Part shown: positions 33,729 through 44,084 of the stretch, piece after piece | Numbering within the stretch: position 1 is the first letter of the stretch | How the letters are laid out: each line of letters opens with the position of its first letter | Assembly (NCBI GenBank): GCA_000349905.1 | Contig: KB722758.1 | Location: forward strand, 256,930 to 314,204 | From: Volvariella volvacea V23 | Lineage: Eukaryota; Basidiomycota; Agaricomycetes; Agaricales; Pluteaceae | Direction of reading: 5' to 3' | Length of the DNA stretch: 57,275 nt | Position numbers and translations under genes: made by a program | Notes under the pieces: model-generated | The model's database searches: none | Told to the model about the DNA's origin: nothing | The model's input: only the letters and a program-made list of their open reading frames with translations

Positions 33729-35424
33729 TCACGCCTTCAACAACCAAGGCTTGTTCGCCAACATCCACGTATCCAACACCTTCCAGAAGTGCGCGACTGT
33801 TGATTTGTCTACATGCCGACGGTGCGGATCAATCTGTTTTTCGTTCCGTTGAAGAGTAAAAATATAAAGGGTTAGCATATGATTCGTGTATGTTTATTGA
33901 TAAAAATAGAGGGTGAGGGACGGAAGAACAAACCTTGAGCTCTGTGACGTTCCAATCCTTGATCTTCGCATTGGGCGGTTCATTAGCCCACGTCACATAT
34001 ATCCCTTTCACTGGCAAAAGATGTCAAACCCAACACGAACAACACACCAAACGACACACCGTGATGGAACAACTGCCGGGGCTCATTCCACTTGTACGGC
34101 CTAAACTGCCACGCCTGCCCCGTCGTCATCACGCAGACAACCCGCTCCCACGGATCAGCGCCAAATTTGCCCAACGCCTCGACGCTGTCGACGATGAAGT
34201 ATTTGGCTTGGGTTTCGACTTCTTTGCCGCTCGAGTCGATGGAGGTGCGTTTGCGGTAGATGGGGATGACGTCTTCGGGTTTGGTATTGCCTTCGGCGGT
34301 TGCGCGGGCACGGGCATCTTGAGATGTTTCGAAGCTGAAGGGAGGGTGAGGGGGTTAGGGAGGGAGTTGGTTGAGATGACAGAGAGGGGAGGAGGGCTTA
34401 CGTTGATTCTTGGAGGAATCGTCGGACGTTGTGCATGGTTATTAGGGAGGTGGGGGATGAAGAAATCATGATTATCGGGAAGTTGTTCTCTGAGGGGAGT
34501 TTGGATGGAGCGTCAAACGGTGGATAGTTTAGCACTTACTTGCTTTGCGCGCTAGTAATTTAGCGTCTAACAATCATGAGGTCAAAACGTGCTTGGCTAG
34601 AGTGAGATAAATCAACGGACCTGGTGTGGGAGCGGCAGGCGTTGGCGGTGCTCCAGATCGACTGGCTTCCTTCAACTTCTTCAGTTTATCAGCATATACT
34701 TGCTTAATGCCATTGAAGTTCTGATAATGCCACAATTATGAATTATCACTGTGCACAGGATTTTTGCGGCTCACGTTGGTCTTTATTCCCCGAAGCACGG
34801 TGTTCCTGTCCCTCAGCTCGATCTCAACAAGTCGAATTTTCCTGACTGCTTCTGCGTCAGCTTGGTCGACCACGTAGCGTCGTTTTGTGGGGGATGACGT
34901 TGAATCGGTGGATGGTTTTGAAGGAGTTGGTAAGGAGGCGTAGGCGGAGCGCGGCGGCGAACCAGGTGGTGTGGTCGATTCAGCTATTATATGCGCGATT
35001 AACGCGCATATAGTTATTCCAAGAAGCGAACAGGCGTACTTGGTAGAGGAAGAATTCTTTCGTGCCCCGGTACCCGCCCCTCCAACCAATCAACAACACC
35101 CTTCCTCTCCGTCACGCTAACGAACCCAACCGACAATCCACTCTCTCGCGCGTGCTTGACGTACTCCGCTCCCGGTGCATCCCGGTGCAACCATGCGAGA
35201 AAAACAGCCTCGACAGAGAAGAAATCTTGTGGGCCAGAGGGTGTTGAAACACCGGGCTTTCGCAGTCGTGTTGGCTCCGACTTTGCTATCCTCGTCGAGG
35301 GGGGTATCAGAAGATGAGTGGCAGGTGCAATGTCAGCACATGGTCCGTCGGCGTTTTCGTAGGATATATGCACTTTGGTCTTGATAGCTTGTCGCAGCGC
35401 TAGTAGAGCATCTTCAGAGCTCAT
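33729..35424 (-). CDS. CDC73: Cdc73/parafibromin, Paf1 complex subunit
   Basis: Multi-exon gene. The N-terminal domain has MSSEDALLALRQAI, a PATHLLIPP strand, QDFFSVEAVFLAWLHRDAP and GFVSVTERKGVVDWLEG, all hallmarks of Cdc73. A Pro/Ser/Thr-rich linker follows (TPPGSPPRSAYASLPTP), then a basic/coiled segment (RKIRLVEIELRDRNTVLRGI). The C-terminal Ras-like domain begins near 34500 (NNFPIIMISSS, NVRRFLQES) and has VIPIYRKRTSI, YFIVDSVEALGKFGADPWERV and ending HFWKVLDTWMLANKPWLLKA. Known: Cdc73 joins Paf1, Ctr9, Leo1 and Rtf1 on RNA polymerase II, and its C-terminal domain helps recruit the complex to chromatin. The last intron lies about 33838-33935. The protein is about 400 residues, near the usual fungal size. 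ATG at 35424 opens the conserved domain directly, so the start is well supported. Confidence 0.9.
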
Positions 35425-35854
35425 TTTTACAAAATTTGTGCACAGTTGAAACCCTGCAGCCTAATCCACCGCGCATCAGCACTACATCTTTTTGGACCTG
35501 ACATTCTACGCACCGTTACTGCAGGAGGCGCCTGACAAGATGGCGACACGAACGAGGACAAGCAACAATCCTTCCGCGTGGCTGACTAAGCGGACTCATC
35601 ACGTGATCATACCTGTGTTGAAGCGATTTTCATCGACGCCTTTTTCTTCAACGCACTCGAGTCAAATTGCAGGCCACCGCGATTCAAGGTCGTCTGTGCC
35701 AAAGCAGGGCGGAGACGAATTCTGGATGTCTAAGTGCTCGACGCAAGTCGCGTTCGTCCTGGATCGGCTGGGAGGAACAGAGCCGGGAGTTCGTACACGT
35801 CATCGCATGTATCTCCATCTCAAATCGATTTCGTTTCTCGTTCAAAAACAAGGC

Positions 35855-35862
35855 TGACGTCA
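35855..35862 (+). promoter_or_regulatory. CRE-like palindrome TGACGTCA (1)
   Basis: Perfect 8-bp CRE palindrome in the context aggcTGACGTCAgtct. A second copy lies 52 bp downstream and a TATA box about 90 bp downstream. Such sites are bound by ATF/CREB bZIP factors. Confidence 0.6.
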
Positions 35863-35906
35863 GTCTGAGGATGGGCACCGTCTTTTGGCTGACTGCAAGG
35901 TGAGGC

Positions 35907-35914
35907 TGACGTCA
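35907..35914 (+). promoter_or_regulatory. CRE-like palindrome TGACGTCA (2)
   Basis: Second perfect TGACGTCA, with the same left flank (aggc) as the first. It is followed at 35947 by TATAAAA. The pair is five helical turns apart (52 bp), fitting co-operative binding on one face of the DNA. Confidence 0.6.
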
Positions 35915-35946
35915 CTGGAAAGAAGTGCCAGCGATCGACGGTGGGG

Positions 35947-35953
35947 TATAAAA
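35947..35953 (+). promoter_or_regulatory. TATA box TATAAAA
   Basis: TATAAAA in a GC-rich surround (gtggggTATAAAAggtgggcg), 33 bp downstream of the second CRE. It faces the candidate spliced transcript to its right; the CDC73 start lies 520 bp to the left and is on the opposite strand. Confidence 0.6.
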
Positions 35954-35979
35954 GGTGGGCGCGTCGGTTTTGCGGGTTT

Positions 35980-36950
35980 CCTCAGTTCCCAATGCTGGTC
36001 ATTGCGAACTGCCCTCTGCTTTCGCTCATTGCGTCGAGGCCTCCTCCCCTTTGTCCTTTGGTCATTGGCCGTGACTCTGGGCGTTGGGCGACCCGGCCGA
36101 CATGACGCAGCAACATTCCTCACTCACTCTTTCGGCTACTTGATGGCTTGTATGCACTACTTCTTTTGGCGGAGGAGTTGTGTATCTGGTACGTGCCCTT
36201 TACCACTATCTATGATGTTGACGTACTAATTTATCAACTCGCCGGGTAGGGCGGCGAGTGGCTGTTAGTCTGTATCCGTGCGGGATGGCGAACGGTCTCT
36301 AGCTGGTTCTAGAGGCTGACGGTTATTGCGATCGTGGCAGGTGAGCTCACGCATCCTTGTCGCTATCATGGGCACTAATCGCCTTGTAGAGTTTTACGAC
36401 CTCGCATATCTTTGCTGGGCGTTGGCTTTTTTGGCGGGAGGTCGACGTCTTGTTAGGATCGTGCAGGGTCAACTCGGGATTAGGTGCGCATATATGCTGC
36501 TTTTATTCAGCTCTACCCTATCTCATTCATTACTTCTTTTAGAAGCCTGTAGACTCAATCGCCTTAGGCGAGATGGTATACCGGTGGACTGGTCCCGAAA
36601 AACGCCTTGTGGGATGTGTTTATGTCTCATGGGCAGCATTTAGGTAGGTTATCCTCGTATCGCCTTCCTTGTCCTCTCTTACACGGTTGTTGGACACAGG
36701 GTGGCTTGTTGGAGGCGACTTGTCTGTTGTTGTTACTAGCTTGTCATTTTCACGTCACTGCAATGCATATACCCCTCTTACGAATTGCCCAGCGTGCCCG
36801 TTGCTTGAGTTTTGAATAATTGTAAGTATGCCGTACTTCGCGGATAACTTTCTTTCAACCCCACAAACCCTTTGAGCTGGGATGAATGTCGTAGGGTCAT
36901 AATGTACGTGAATGGAATTTTCCATTGATACACCGTTCCGCTCACCATCG
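35980..36950 (+). ncRNA. Candidate spliced transcript without a long ORF
   Basis: Downstream of the CRE/TATA promoter lie five intron-like intervals with GT donors and AG acceptors: 36189-36249, 36341-36389, 36484-36542, 36644-36699 and 36822-36894. Three carry good donors (GTACGT, GTGAGC, GTAAGT), and the first two have plausible branch sites (gtactaat, cactaat). Joined exons give no frame longer than about 40 codons from an ATG in my hand translation, although some single exons look hydrophobic (YDLAYLCWALAFLAGG). This could be a long non-coding RNA, a decayed membrane protein gene, or chance. A different exon choice joining 36440-36643 keeps a frame into GIPVDWSRKTPCGM, so coding is not excluded. 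Confidence 0.3.
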
Positions 36951-37280
36951 TACAGCATGAGAATACTTATGGAGAACATCAACGAGACTCGACCGCCTTA
37001 CCCGCCATCTGTCGTGGATTGATTATCAACAAGAAGGTACTTTCACTGGACTTGCCTATTTTGGCAGTGGCAACCCTCAGGTTTTGCGCGCCCATAGAAT
37101 ATTCTCATGTGCTTTGACAATCGGTTCCCCAGTACCGCCGAATTGGAGCTAACCAACACTTTGGACGATTTCCATTCCAGTTCCATGTTTCTAATTTCAA
37201 GGCGGGTAGCACGGTGTTAACGACTTCATGATGACCTTAGAGATAGAACGGTAAGATTTCATCCTGTGCTCCCCTTGAAC

Positions 37281-37289
37281 GATAAATAC
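37281..37289 (+). promoter_or_regulatory. TATA-like element of CAP copy 1
   Basis: gataaatac, 58 bp upstream of the ATG at 37347. The same word occurs at 39178-39186 before CAP copy 2, showing that the promoter was duplicated with the gene. Confidence 0.5.
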
Positions 37290-37346
37290 TTAGAAGGTAG
37301 ATACGTTGAACCTCAGTGTTTTCACTACCACAATCTCGAACTAGCA

Positions 37347-38424
37347 ATGCGACTCCAACTCACTGTCCTCCTCTCACTCGCCCTCACTGCACTCGCTCTT
37401 CCAGCCCCAGAGCCGTGCAACAACAATGAAGTCGTAGCTCTCTCCGACGACTTCTCTTCCCTCCCCGAGTCTGGTCAACTCGTCTTCCCCCCTACGCATT
37501 TCGGCGACGATGCCGGAGATTATAAAGAATTTATCTTTGAAGACGAGGGGCTGTCTCTTGACGATTCTGCGTACTTCGCAGATTGGAAGACGGAGGTTGT
37601 TAATCAGCATAATTCATACCGGGCGAGATACGGCGCTCCTCCCGTTACTTGGAGTGACGCATTATATCCTGCCACGCAACAGTGGGCCGATCAGTGCAGG
37701 TTCCAGCACAGGTGAGTTGGTTCGCTCTGATGCCTAAGTGATTCTTGGTGCTAACGTGACTTACGGGATGTAGTAACAGCGGAGGCAAGTGGGGCGAGAA
37801 TTTGGTACGTTTAGTTTTTTGATAAGTTGACGAGTTCCTAACGTTGATACTGGTAGGCTGCTGGTACTGGAAATGCCTATGGCTTCTCGAATGCTATGAA
37901 GAGTTGGATGGATGAAGCTTGTAAGTACCAGCTAGCGTTTATTCGTTTGAGACGACGCGACTGACGCTCGTTCTTTACAGCTAAGTACGACTGTGAGTAC
38001 CCTCGTGGACTTTCAGGGTTACGGATGGAGGGCTAACTGCGGCGATGATCTATAGATAACAAACCCGGATTCACACCCGGGACTGGTCACTTCACCCAGG
38101 TATGTGTTTGAGTCGATGTTTCGCTCCCTTCCTTTTCCCTTTTTCCCTTTTTCTTTGTCTATATCCAAATCCATAACTCACGCGGCGTAACGCAATACAG
38201 GTCGTCTGGAAGAGCAGCAGGCAAGTTGCATGCGCAATGGCAAACTGCAGAGGCGGCACCATCTTCCAACAGCCCTCCAAGTACGTCGTCTGTCGCTATT
38301 CGCCTCCTGGCAACTTTGCCGGGCGATTCCAGTACGTTTAGTTTTTGCCTCATTTCGTCGGTTAGTTGAGCTAATCGTTGCCCTTTCTTTGTGTAGGGAG
38401 AACGTTGGACGTCCGAGGTCTTGA
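37347..38424 (+). CDS. Secreted CAP/PR-1 (Pry-like) protein, tandem copy 1
   Basis: Seven exons by eye: 37347-37711, 37774-37804, 37857-37920, a 12-nt micro-exon 37981-37992, 38055 to about 38099, 38201 to about 38331, and 38397-38424. Signal peptide MRLQLTVLLSLALTALALP. A 75-residue acidic pro-region follows (VFPPTHFGDDAGDYKEF). CAP domain: VVNQHNSYRARYGAPPVTW, QWADQC, GGKWGENLAAGTG, GHFTQVVWKSSRQVACAMANC and VVCRYSPPGN. The His and Glu residues of the CAP cavity are kept, as are the cysteines for family disulfides. Known: fungal Pry/CAP proteins bind sterols and lipids outside the cell. Start at the first ATG after the TATA-like element. Intact at every junction. Confidence 0.9.
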
Positions 38425-39262
38425 ATGAAAGTGACGTGTATGGATGATGGCACTTCGAATCGGTGCTAAAGCTAAGGCCTAAGGCCAAGGACGATAAGAA
38501 GTTGAGCATGGTAGTAGTATTTGGGTAATGGTTTTATCTGGACTGCGTAGAATCTTGTAATCCTGCGCTGTAGTGCGTAATGTTTTCTTCTGTGCGTTTG
38601 AAATGGTCTTCTCTGCCGTGTTGCCATTGTTAGTTCTATTCGGCTTGTCTGCTCGTTATGCCAGCTTGGGCATCGGCGTCTGAGTTTCCTCCGCCATGAA
38701 TCATGAGCACACCGATCGTGGATTAGCACTTGAATTTCGTTTCTCTCTCCCGAGTATCATAGAAAGTGACTAACGTTTAAAAGCTTAGCCATCGAAGTTG
38801 GATGATTCAAGCTCACGGCCACAGCCGATGGAGATCGAATCACGGCGACTAGTACGGAGAGGTGTACTTTAACATGTGAGTATCTTATGCGAACCCTGCG
38901 ATACATGGTCTTATTGTTTGCTTCCCCGACTAGTTGCAGCACATGTGAGATCCTGAAAGATTAATTGCAGTACATTCATTACTCGTGTTCTCGCCGCCTG
39001 CGGGATTTTACTGACCTCGGACTATTTCCTGCCCTTTACCATCTGCACACGCCTAGACCACATCTAAAATTCCGAGCAGACGATCTTCAATTTCAGGGCG
39101 GGTGGCGTGGCGCTGGTTACTCCACTGTGATTTCAAAGCTGGAATGGTAAGGTCTCATCCTGTGCCCCACTTGGACTGATAAATACCCGAGGGCTGGGTC
39201 TCTTTGATCTCAGTGTTCTCTCTTACTACGAGCTCGAATTCGAATTCAAACTCAAACTCAGA
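38425..39262. other. Spacer between CAP genes, including duplicated 5' and 3' flanks
   Basis: The part after 38425 resembles the sequence after 40352 (ggtaatggtttt / gagtaatggtttt; the gccgccatg and tccgccatg words). The part before 39262 resembles that before 37347 (tcatcctgtgc, gataaatac, ctcagtgtt). It is a product of tandem duplication and contains no gene. Confidence 0.55.
39178..39186 (+). promoter_or_regulatory. TATA-like element of CAP copy 2
   Basis: gataaatac, 77 bp upstream of the ATG at 39263, preceded by tcatcctgtgc as in copy 1. Confidence 0.5.
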
Positions 39263-40352
39263 ATGCGGCTAGAGCTCACCGTTCTCCTCTCTCTCTTTCT
39301 CCCCCTCGCCGCGCTTGCTCGCCCAGCTTCAGAGCACTGCACTGACAACAACAACGAAGTCATAGCTCTTGAAACCCCTGCCGACTTTTCCTACCTCCCC
39401 GAACCTGATCAACTCGTCTTCCCGCCTACATATTTCAAAGTTGGTTCCGATGGCGTTGAAGACCTGGAGGAGCTCATCTATTGGGATGAGGAACTACTGT
39501 TACCCCTGGACGACTCGATGTACTTCGAGGATTGGAAGACGGAGGTTGTGAAGCAGCATAATGCGTATAGAGCGAGATACGGTGCTCCGCCTCTGACGTG
39601 GAGCGGTGCGTTGTATCCTGCTACGCAGCAGTGGGCTAATCAGTGTAAGTTCCAACATAGGTGCGTTGGTTCCGCGTGAAATTTGAGTTGATTTTTGGTG
39701 CTGATGTTGATTGATTTACGGTTTGTAGTAGCAGCGGTGGCAAGTGGGGTGAGAACTTGGTAAGTTGACTCTTGGACTGTTGTAGGGTTTCTGACTTTTA
39801 TTCGTTAATAGGCTGCCGGAACTGGGAGCGCCTATGGCTTTTCGGACGGCTTAAGATCGTGGATGAACGAAGCTTGTGCGTTACTACCGCCCGTTCACGT
39901 GGGACCAATTAACTGACGGTCGTCCATCATAGCCAAGTACGACTGTGAGTACCCCCATAAGCTGTCAGGGTTATGAATGGCGGGCTGAGCGCAATGACCC
40001 ATAGATAACAAACCTGGGTTCTCACCCGCAACCGGTCACTTTACTCAGGTACGCGGGTCAAGTCCATCTCTCTTCCGTCCTTTGATCCGATTCATATCCC
40101 CCCTCCCCCCGCATCACACACCACAGGTCGTCTGGAAGAGCAGCAAGCAAGTCGCATGCGCAATGGCAAACTGCAAAGGCGGCACCATCTTTCCACAGCC
40201 CTCCAAGTTTATCGTCTGTCGTTACTCGCCTCCCGGCAATGTTTTGGGGCAATTCCCGTACGTTTTGTGTTTTGGATTTTGGTAGTGGAGTTGCTGATTT
40301 TCTCCGGTGTTTTCCGTATTTTAGGGCGAATGTTGGACGCCCGAGGGTGTGA
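39263..40352 (+). CDS. Secreted CAP/PR-1 (Pry-like) protein, tandem copy 2
   Basis: Paralogue of the gene at 37347 with the same seven-exon pattern, including the tiny exon coding for the end of ASKYD. Signal peptide MRLELTVLLSLFLPLAALA, acidic pro-region (VEDLEELIYWDEELLLPLDD), then the CAP domain: VVKQHNAYRARYGAPPLTW, GGKWGENLAAGTG, GHFTQVVWKSSKQVACAMANC, IVCRYSPPGN, ending ANVGRPRV. Pro-regions differ far more than the CAP domains, suggesting the domain is under purifying selection while the pro-region drifts. Both keep the cavity His and Glu residues. Same promoter word and spacing as copy 1, so co-expression is likely. Probable role: extracellular lipid or sterol binding; which ligand is unknown. 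Confidence 0.9.
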
Positions 40353-41323
40353 ATTTAATAAGTGACTTGAAATCGACGATGAAAGTTCAAGATGCGTCGC
40401 TGGGAGCTTAGGCTTAGGGACTATAAGAGGTTGAGGGACATGATACTGGTACTTTGAGTAATGGTTTTCTGTATGGACTCTGTGGCATCTTGTGTTTCAG
40501 CGTGTAGTGTTTTCTTTTGTGCTCGTTCGGACTAGTCTAGGCGTTTTGTTGTATATTGTGAGTCCAATTCGAGGTCTGTATCCGTTCATCTGCTTGTTAT
40601 CGAAGTCTTGTCATTAGCGTCTGCGTTCTTTGCGCCGCCATGGCGGAGGAGTACAATTATCACTTTGAATTTTCTCCCGAGTAACGGATTTCAGAATGGT
40701 GGTGAAAGTGACTAAAGTTTAAAGTTCAAGCTATTGGGGTTTAAGAACGGGGAATGTGGGCGAACCAAATCCACCCTCATCGTCGGCGGAAATCAAATCA
40801 CGGCATTTTTCTAGCACTTACCGTCTGGAGATTCCTATGTCTACAACTCTATGCCAATACGCCAAAGAGAGACACTATGAAATTTGACCATTCCAACCAA
40901 TAATGATTACGGGTGGAGAACGAGAATCCATGTACTCCAAAACAAACACAAGGAATCACGGCACACTAACTTGGGCTGTTTGAAAATCAGTTCAAACACA
41001 CGTGAGAGATTGGGGAGAGGAATCTCCCCCAGTGTTTTGCTAGTAGCAGGGATCCTTCAGAAATCCCGTTAGCGTTTAAAGCTATTTTGCTGTGCAGTTG
41101 GATCAAATGAGCCCAGGGCGTTCTGGAAGGATCTGTGGGTCTGTAATTCGAATTGGCCATAACATATGCCCAGTTGTAGAATTGCATAGTAGTCGATGTC
41201 CCAAAGATGCCCGGTTGATGGTTTGTGGAGAAGAGGGGCTGATAACCGGGACCGGCACACGTACGCGTTGGAATTTCCGGACGGGTTTATGTGGCTTAGC
41301 AACTTCATCCAAACACTCTCGAG
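40353..41323. other. Region without a supported gene
   Basis: The first 400 bp are the duplicated 3' flank of CAP copy 2. The rest has short frames on the minus strand (for example 41069-41308), unlike any family I know. Confidence 0.3.
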
Positions 41324-41632
41324 CTATACACTATCATTGATAGCAACCAACAAATTCCCCGATTCGTCACTCAAAACAATATCAAAATACAGGGATGCTG
41401 GGTGAACAGTGGCTTCGAGGCGCTCAGATCTAAGAGTAGGTTGGCAAGACACGCGTACGAGTTTCAAAAAGCAACAGACTCGCAGTGCAAAGACTGGGTC
41501 ACTTTTATGATGAAGGCATTCTCGGTGGCTGGAAATCCTCTTCAGACCATCAAAGTAAAAACTGTCAAAAGTAAACTTAGGAATGGGCCCGGCATCAATT
41601 TCCCGTCGAGCTTTTACATTCTCCGCCATTGT
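41324..41632 (-). CDS. Hypothetical small ORF, unrecognised
   Basis: A minus-strand frame from ATG at about 41632 (MAENVKARREIDAGPIPKF) to a stop at 41324, about 102 codons. It ends LYFDIVLSDESGNLLVAIND, which reads like real beta-strand protein, but I recognise no family. No signal peptide, membrane segment or start context supports it strongly. It lies head-to-head with the ABC remnant. It could be an exon of a larger or decayed gene, or chance. Confidence 0.25.
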   Translation of the reverse strand, partial: TMAENVKARREIDAGPIPKFTFDSFYFDGLKRISSHRECLHHKSDPVFALRVCCFLKLVRVSCQPTLRSERLEATVHPASLYFDIVLSDESGNLLVAINDSV

Positions 41633-41659
41633 CTTTGAGAACAATTCTCTTGGTTGTCA

Positions 41660-42427
41660 ATGTCCGACTCGCGTCTGGGAAGTGTGGAAGAAAAGGCAGC
41701 GGCAGCGACTCCCGCGAGCAAGTCGCGTCGTGGCTTCTTTTCCCGCAAGAAGGGCGCTGACAACTAATGGCTATTCCAAATCCAAATCCAATGACACCCT
41801 CGCGTCTGTTCCCTTCTCTCGGCTTTTCGGTAACGTGCTTGGAAGATCTCAATCTGCATCTCATTGACATTACATGTGGATTTTTGACCAAATACGAACT
41901 TTTCCGGAATTTTGTCGGTCTCGTTGCGGCAGCAGCAGCAAATCGCGTATGTATAGGATTCAGCTTCCTGAGAGATTTTACGATCCATTAGCGGGCGAAA
42001 TGGACGGAGAGCGTATCAGTAACCTTAACGTTCAGTACTACCGAAAACAGATCGCGCTTATATCACAAGAACCTACACTTTATGCTGGAACGGTCCGTTT
42101 CAATATTTTACTTGGCGCTATTAAATAAAAGGAGCAGGTGACACAAGAAGTAGAGGCGGCTAATATCCTGGACTTTATTAAGAGTCTAACAAAGTAAGTA
42201 ACTCACAGATTGTATCCCTCTATGAAGTTTGGCTGATGATCTTGCAGTGGATTTGAGACAGTGGTAGGTGATAAGGGTTCTTTCTGATCGCCTCCTTCAG
42301 GCGACGTCTGCATTGGATTCCCATTCAGAGAAGGTCGTCCAAGAGGCTCTCGACAAAGCTACAAAGGGAAGTACAATGATTGCGATCGAGCATAGGCTGT
42401 CATCCATTCAAAACGCTGATAGAATGT
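41660..42427 (+). pseudogene. Remnant of an MDR-type (Pgp/Ste6-like) ABC transporter
   Basis: From about 41935 the sequence reads as the second half of an NBD: a damaged Walker A (GSSSKSRMYRIQL where SGSGKSTVIQL is expected), ERFYDPLAGEMDG, YRKQIALISQEPTLYAG (intact Q-loop region), then a stop at 42126-42128 just before an otherwise matching KEQVTQEVEA. After an intron (from about 42195) [11 protein letters not shown] stops, and the match resumes directly at [20 protein letters not shown] and [13 protein letters not shown]. The LSGGQ signature and most of Walker B are deleted. A 35-codon frame at 41660-41767 (MSDSRLGSVEEKAAAA) could be the old cytosolic N-terminus, which would mean both TMDs are lost; that part is a guess. 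This gene is of the full-size type, not a relative of the half transporters at 12-18 kb. Confidence 0.75.
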
Positions 42428-43127
42428 AAGCATAAGGCATATGTTGTCTCTCCCTGCTGTCAACCCTTTGATCTCTCTTCTCTCCTTTATATATTTCATA
42501 AAGGAAAGTCGCGTAAGTGAATGTGGTACACACGGCCAATTTCTGGCCACTATTACGAATACGTACAACTACAAGCACTTAGTAGGCGAGACTGAATAGG
42601 ATATCTCAATTCCCCCTACGCCTAGATATGAACAAAGATGAGATTTTGGACTTGGTTTCTTACATTTATTTTCCACTACCTTTGTTATCGTTTTACGAAT
42701 TTTACAACATGGATGCATACTCAGCCCTTAACGCATTATCACGATCAAATATCACTTTTCATACTTATGTACGTATTTATGGCATCCCGCACACTTGTTA
42801 TCCAAACACACCAACAGTAATTTCGGTCCTAGAATAGCTGAATGGGGTATTTATTATACAGAGCCGATGTTGCAGAGGCTCAGCGCTTCGCCTCTATCCC
42901 AACGTAGTAAATTCTATTGGTTCATTCTAATTCGCTCTTATAAGGTAACTATTGCGCATTCTATTCGCGTATATTAGCGCAGTCCACAGCAATACGGGTT
43001 TCTTCACGCAGCACAGCTGTGGAGGACTACGCCGTTGCATTGACAGCTGATTTAGGATGGACAATAACACGTGTTCCTTGTCTGCTTCTTATTTAAGTCC
43101 TCCAGCTGTGTCGATTTCCACTAAACG
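42428..43127. other. AT-rich spacer
   Basis: About 700 bp, with short frames only. The promoter of the RNase III-like gene is at its right end (tcttatttaagtcc near 43088). No gene. Confidence 0.35.
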
Positions 43128-44084
43128 ATGCCATTCTTCGAACCTCCCCCTATCGAGGGTAATTCCTCCATCATCCTTGACATCCTCACCCATGAATCGT
43201 TACTACCCCATGGCGAACCCAACTCAGAATATGGCACTCCAGAGAGATTAGCAGAGCTGGGGTGGAATGCTCTGCAATTAGCTGTGACGGAGCATTTCTT
43301 TAGTAGAGATCAAGAAGCAACTGATGAAGCGATTCGGGTTTGGATCAACTCTGTCATTCTTCAACCTAGTATTAACGAGTGCTCTTCTACAGCAACGGAG
43401 GGAGCAATTCTTTGATGACACTTCAATAATGAATATCGCCCAAACTTATGGCTTTCGCAATCGCCTAAGAGTGCATCCAGATTGTCCCGATGTGCATGAA
43501 TCCCCTGAAGTAACAATTGCCCCCATCATACCTTGATGTTTCTAAATACTCACCCTCGTTATAAAGGAAATGCGGAAGCTCATTAGCAAGTACGCCGGCG
43601 CACTTTTTATACGGAATGGCTTGGGCGTCCTACGGGCCTGGGTCCAGCAGATAGCCGAACCTGAGGCAGAACCAATGCAGCCAACACAGACGGATCCTCC
43701 TGTATACAACCATGACTGGAGGAGATCACCTCCAGCTCCTGCCGTGCCACCTCCACCACTTCCCAGTGGCCACCCGAATACTCCAGCCTCCCCAGCTCCC
43801 GTTCCGGGCTTCCCGTCTCTCGCGGTAGTCAATCAGACTGCCATGCAAATGGGTTGCCACTTGTCCTATTCCGCAACTCAGACAGGACCAGCACACCTCC
43901 CGACTTGGACAGTCGCATGCTTAGGTATGTCCTTGCGCATCTTGAATATGTGGATCTGATACAGCTCTTTTCTTAAGTCGATGGAGTGGAGCGTGGAAGG
44001 GGTATAGGTAGGAACCAAAAAGTAGCCAAGGAAGATGCAGCAAAGCAAGCTTGGGAGAATATGGGATGGGGCAGTGAGTCTTGA
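43128..44084 (+). CDS. dsRNA-binding protein with degenerate RNase III domain
   Basis: Four exons, about 260 residues: 43128 to about 43334, about 43390-43507, about 43567-43924, about 43979-44084. Residues 1-135 follow the RNase III fold: ILDILTHESLLPHGEPN (like ALTHxS), GTPERLAELGWNALQLAVTE (like the ERLEFLGDAVLxLAVTE signature) and KYAGALFIRNGLGVLRAWV (like EAxxGAxxxD...W). Catalytic acids are lost: the signature Glu is Ala, the Asp is Trp, and the late Glu is Lys. A Pro-rich linker (PPAPAVPPPPLPSGHP) leads to a dsRBD: LAVVNQTAMQMG, TGPAHLPTWTVACLVDG, NQKVAKEDAAKQAWENMGW, with the GPAH loop and the KxxAK-type helix kept. It should bind dsRNA but not cut it. Start: first ATG. A role as RNAi partner or decoy is inferred only. 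Confidence 0.75.

Noticed and set aside
33935..34471. 178-codon plus-strand ORF
   Set aside because: Antisense to the conserved C-terminal domain of CDC73.
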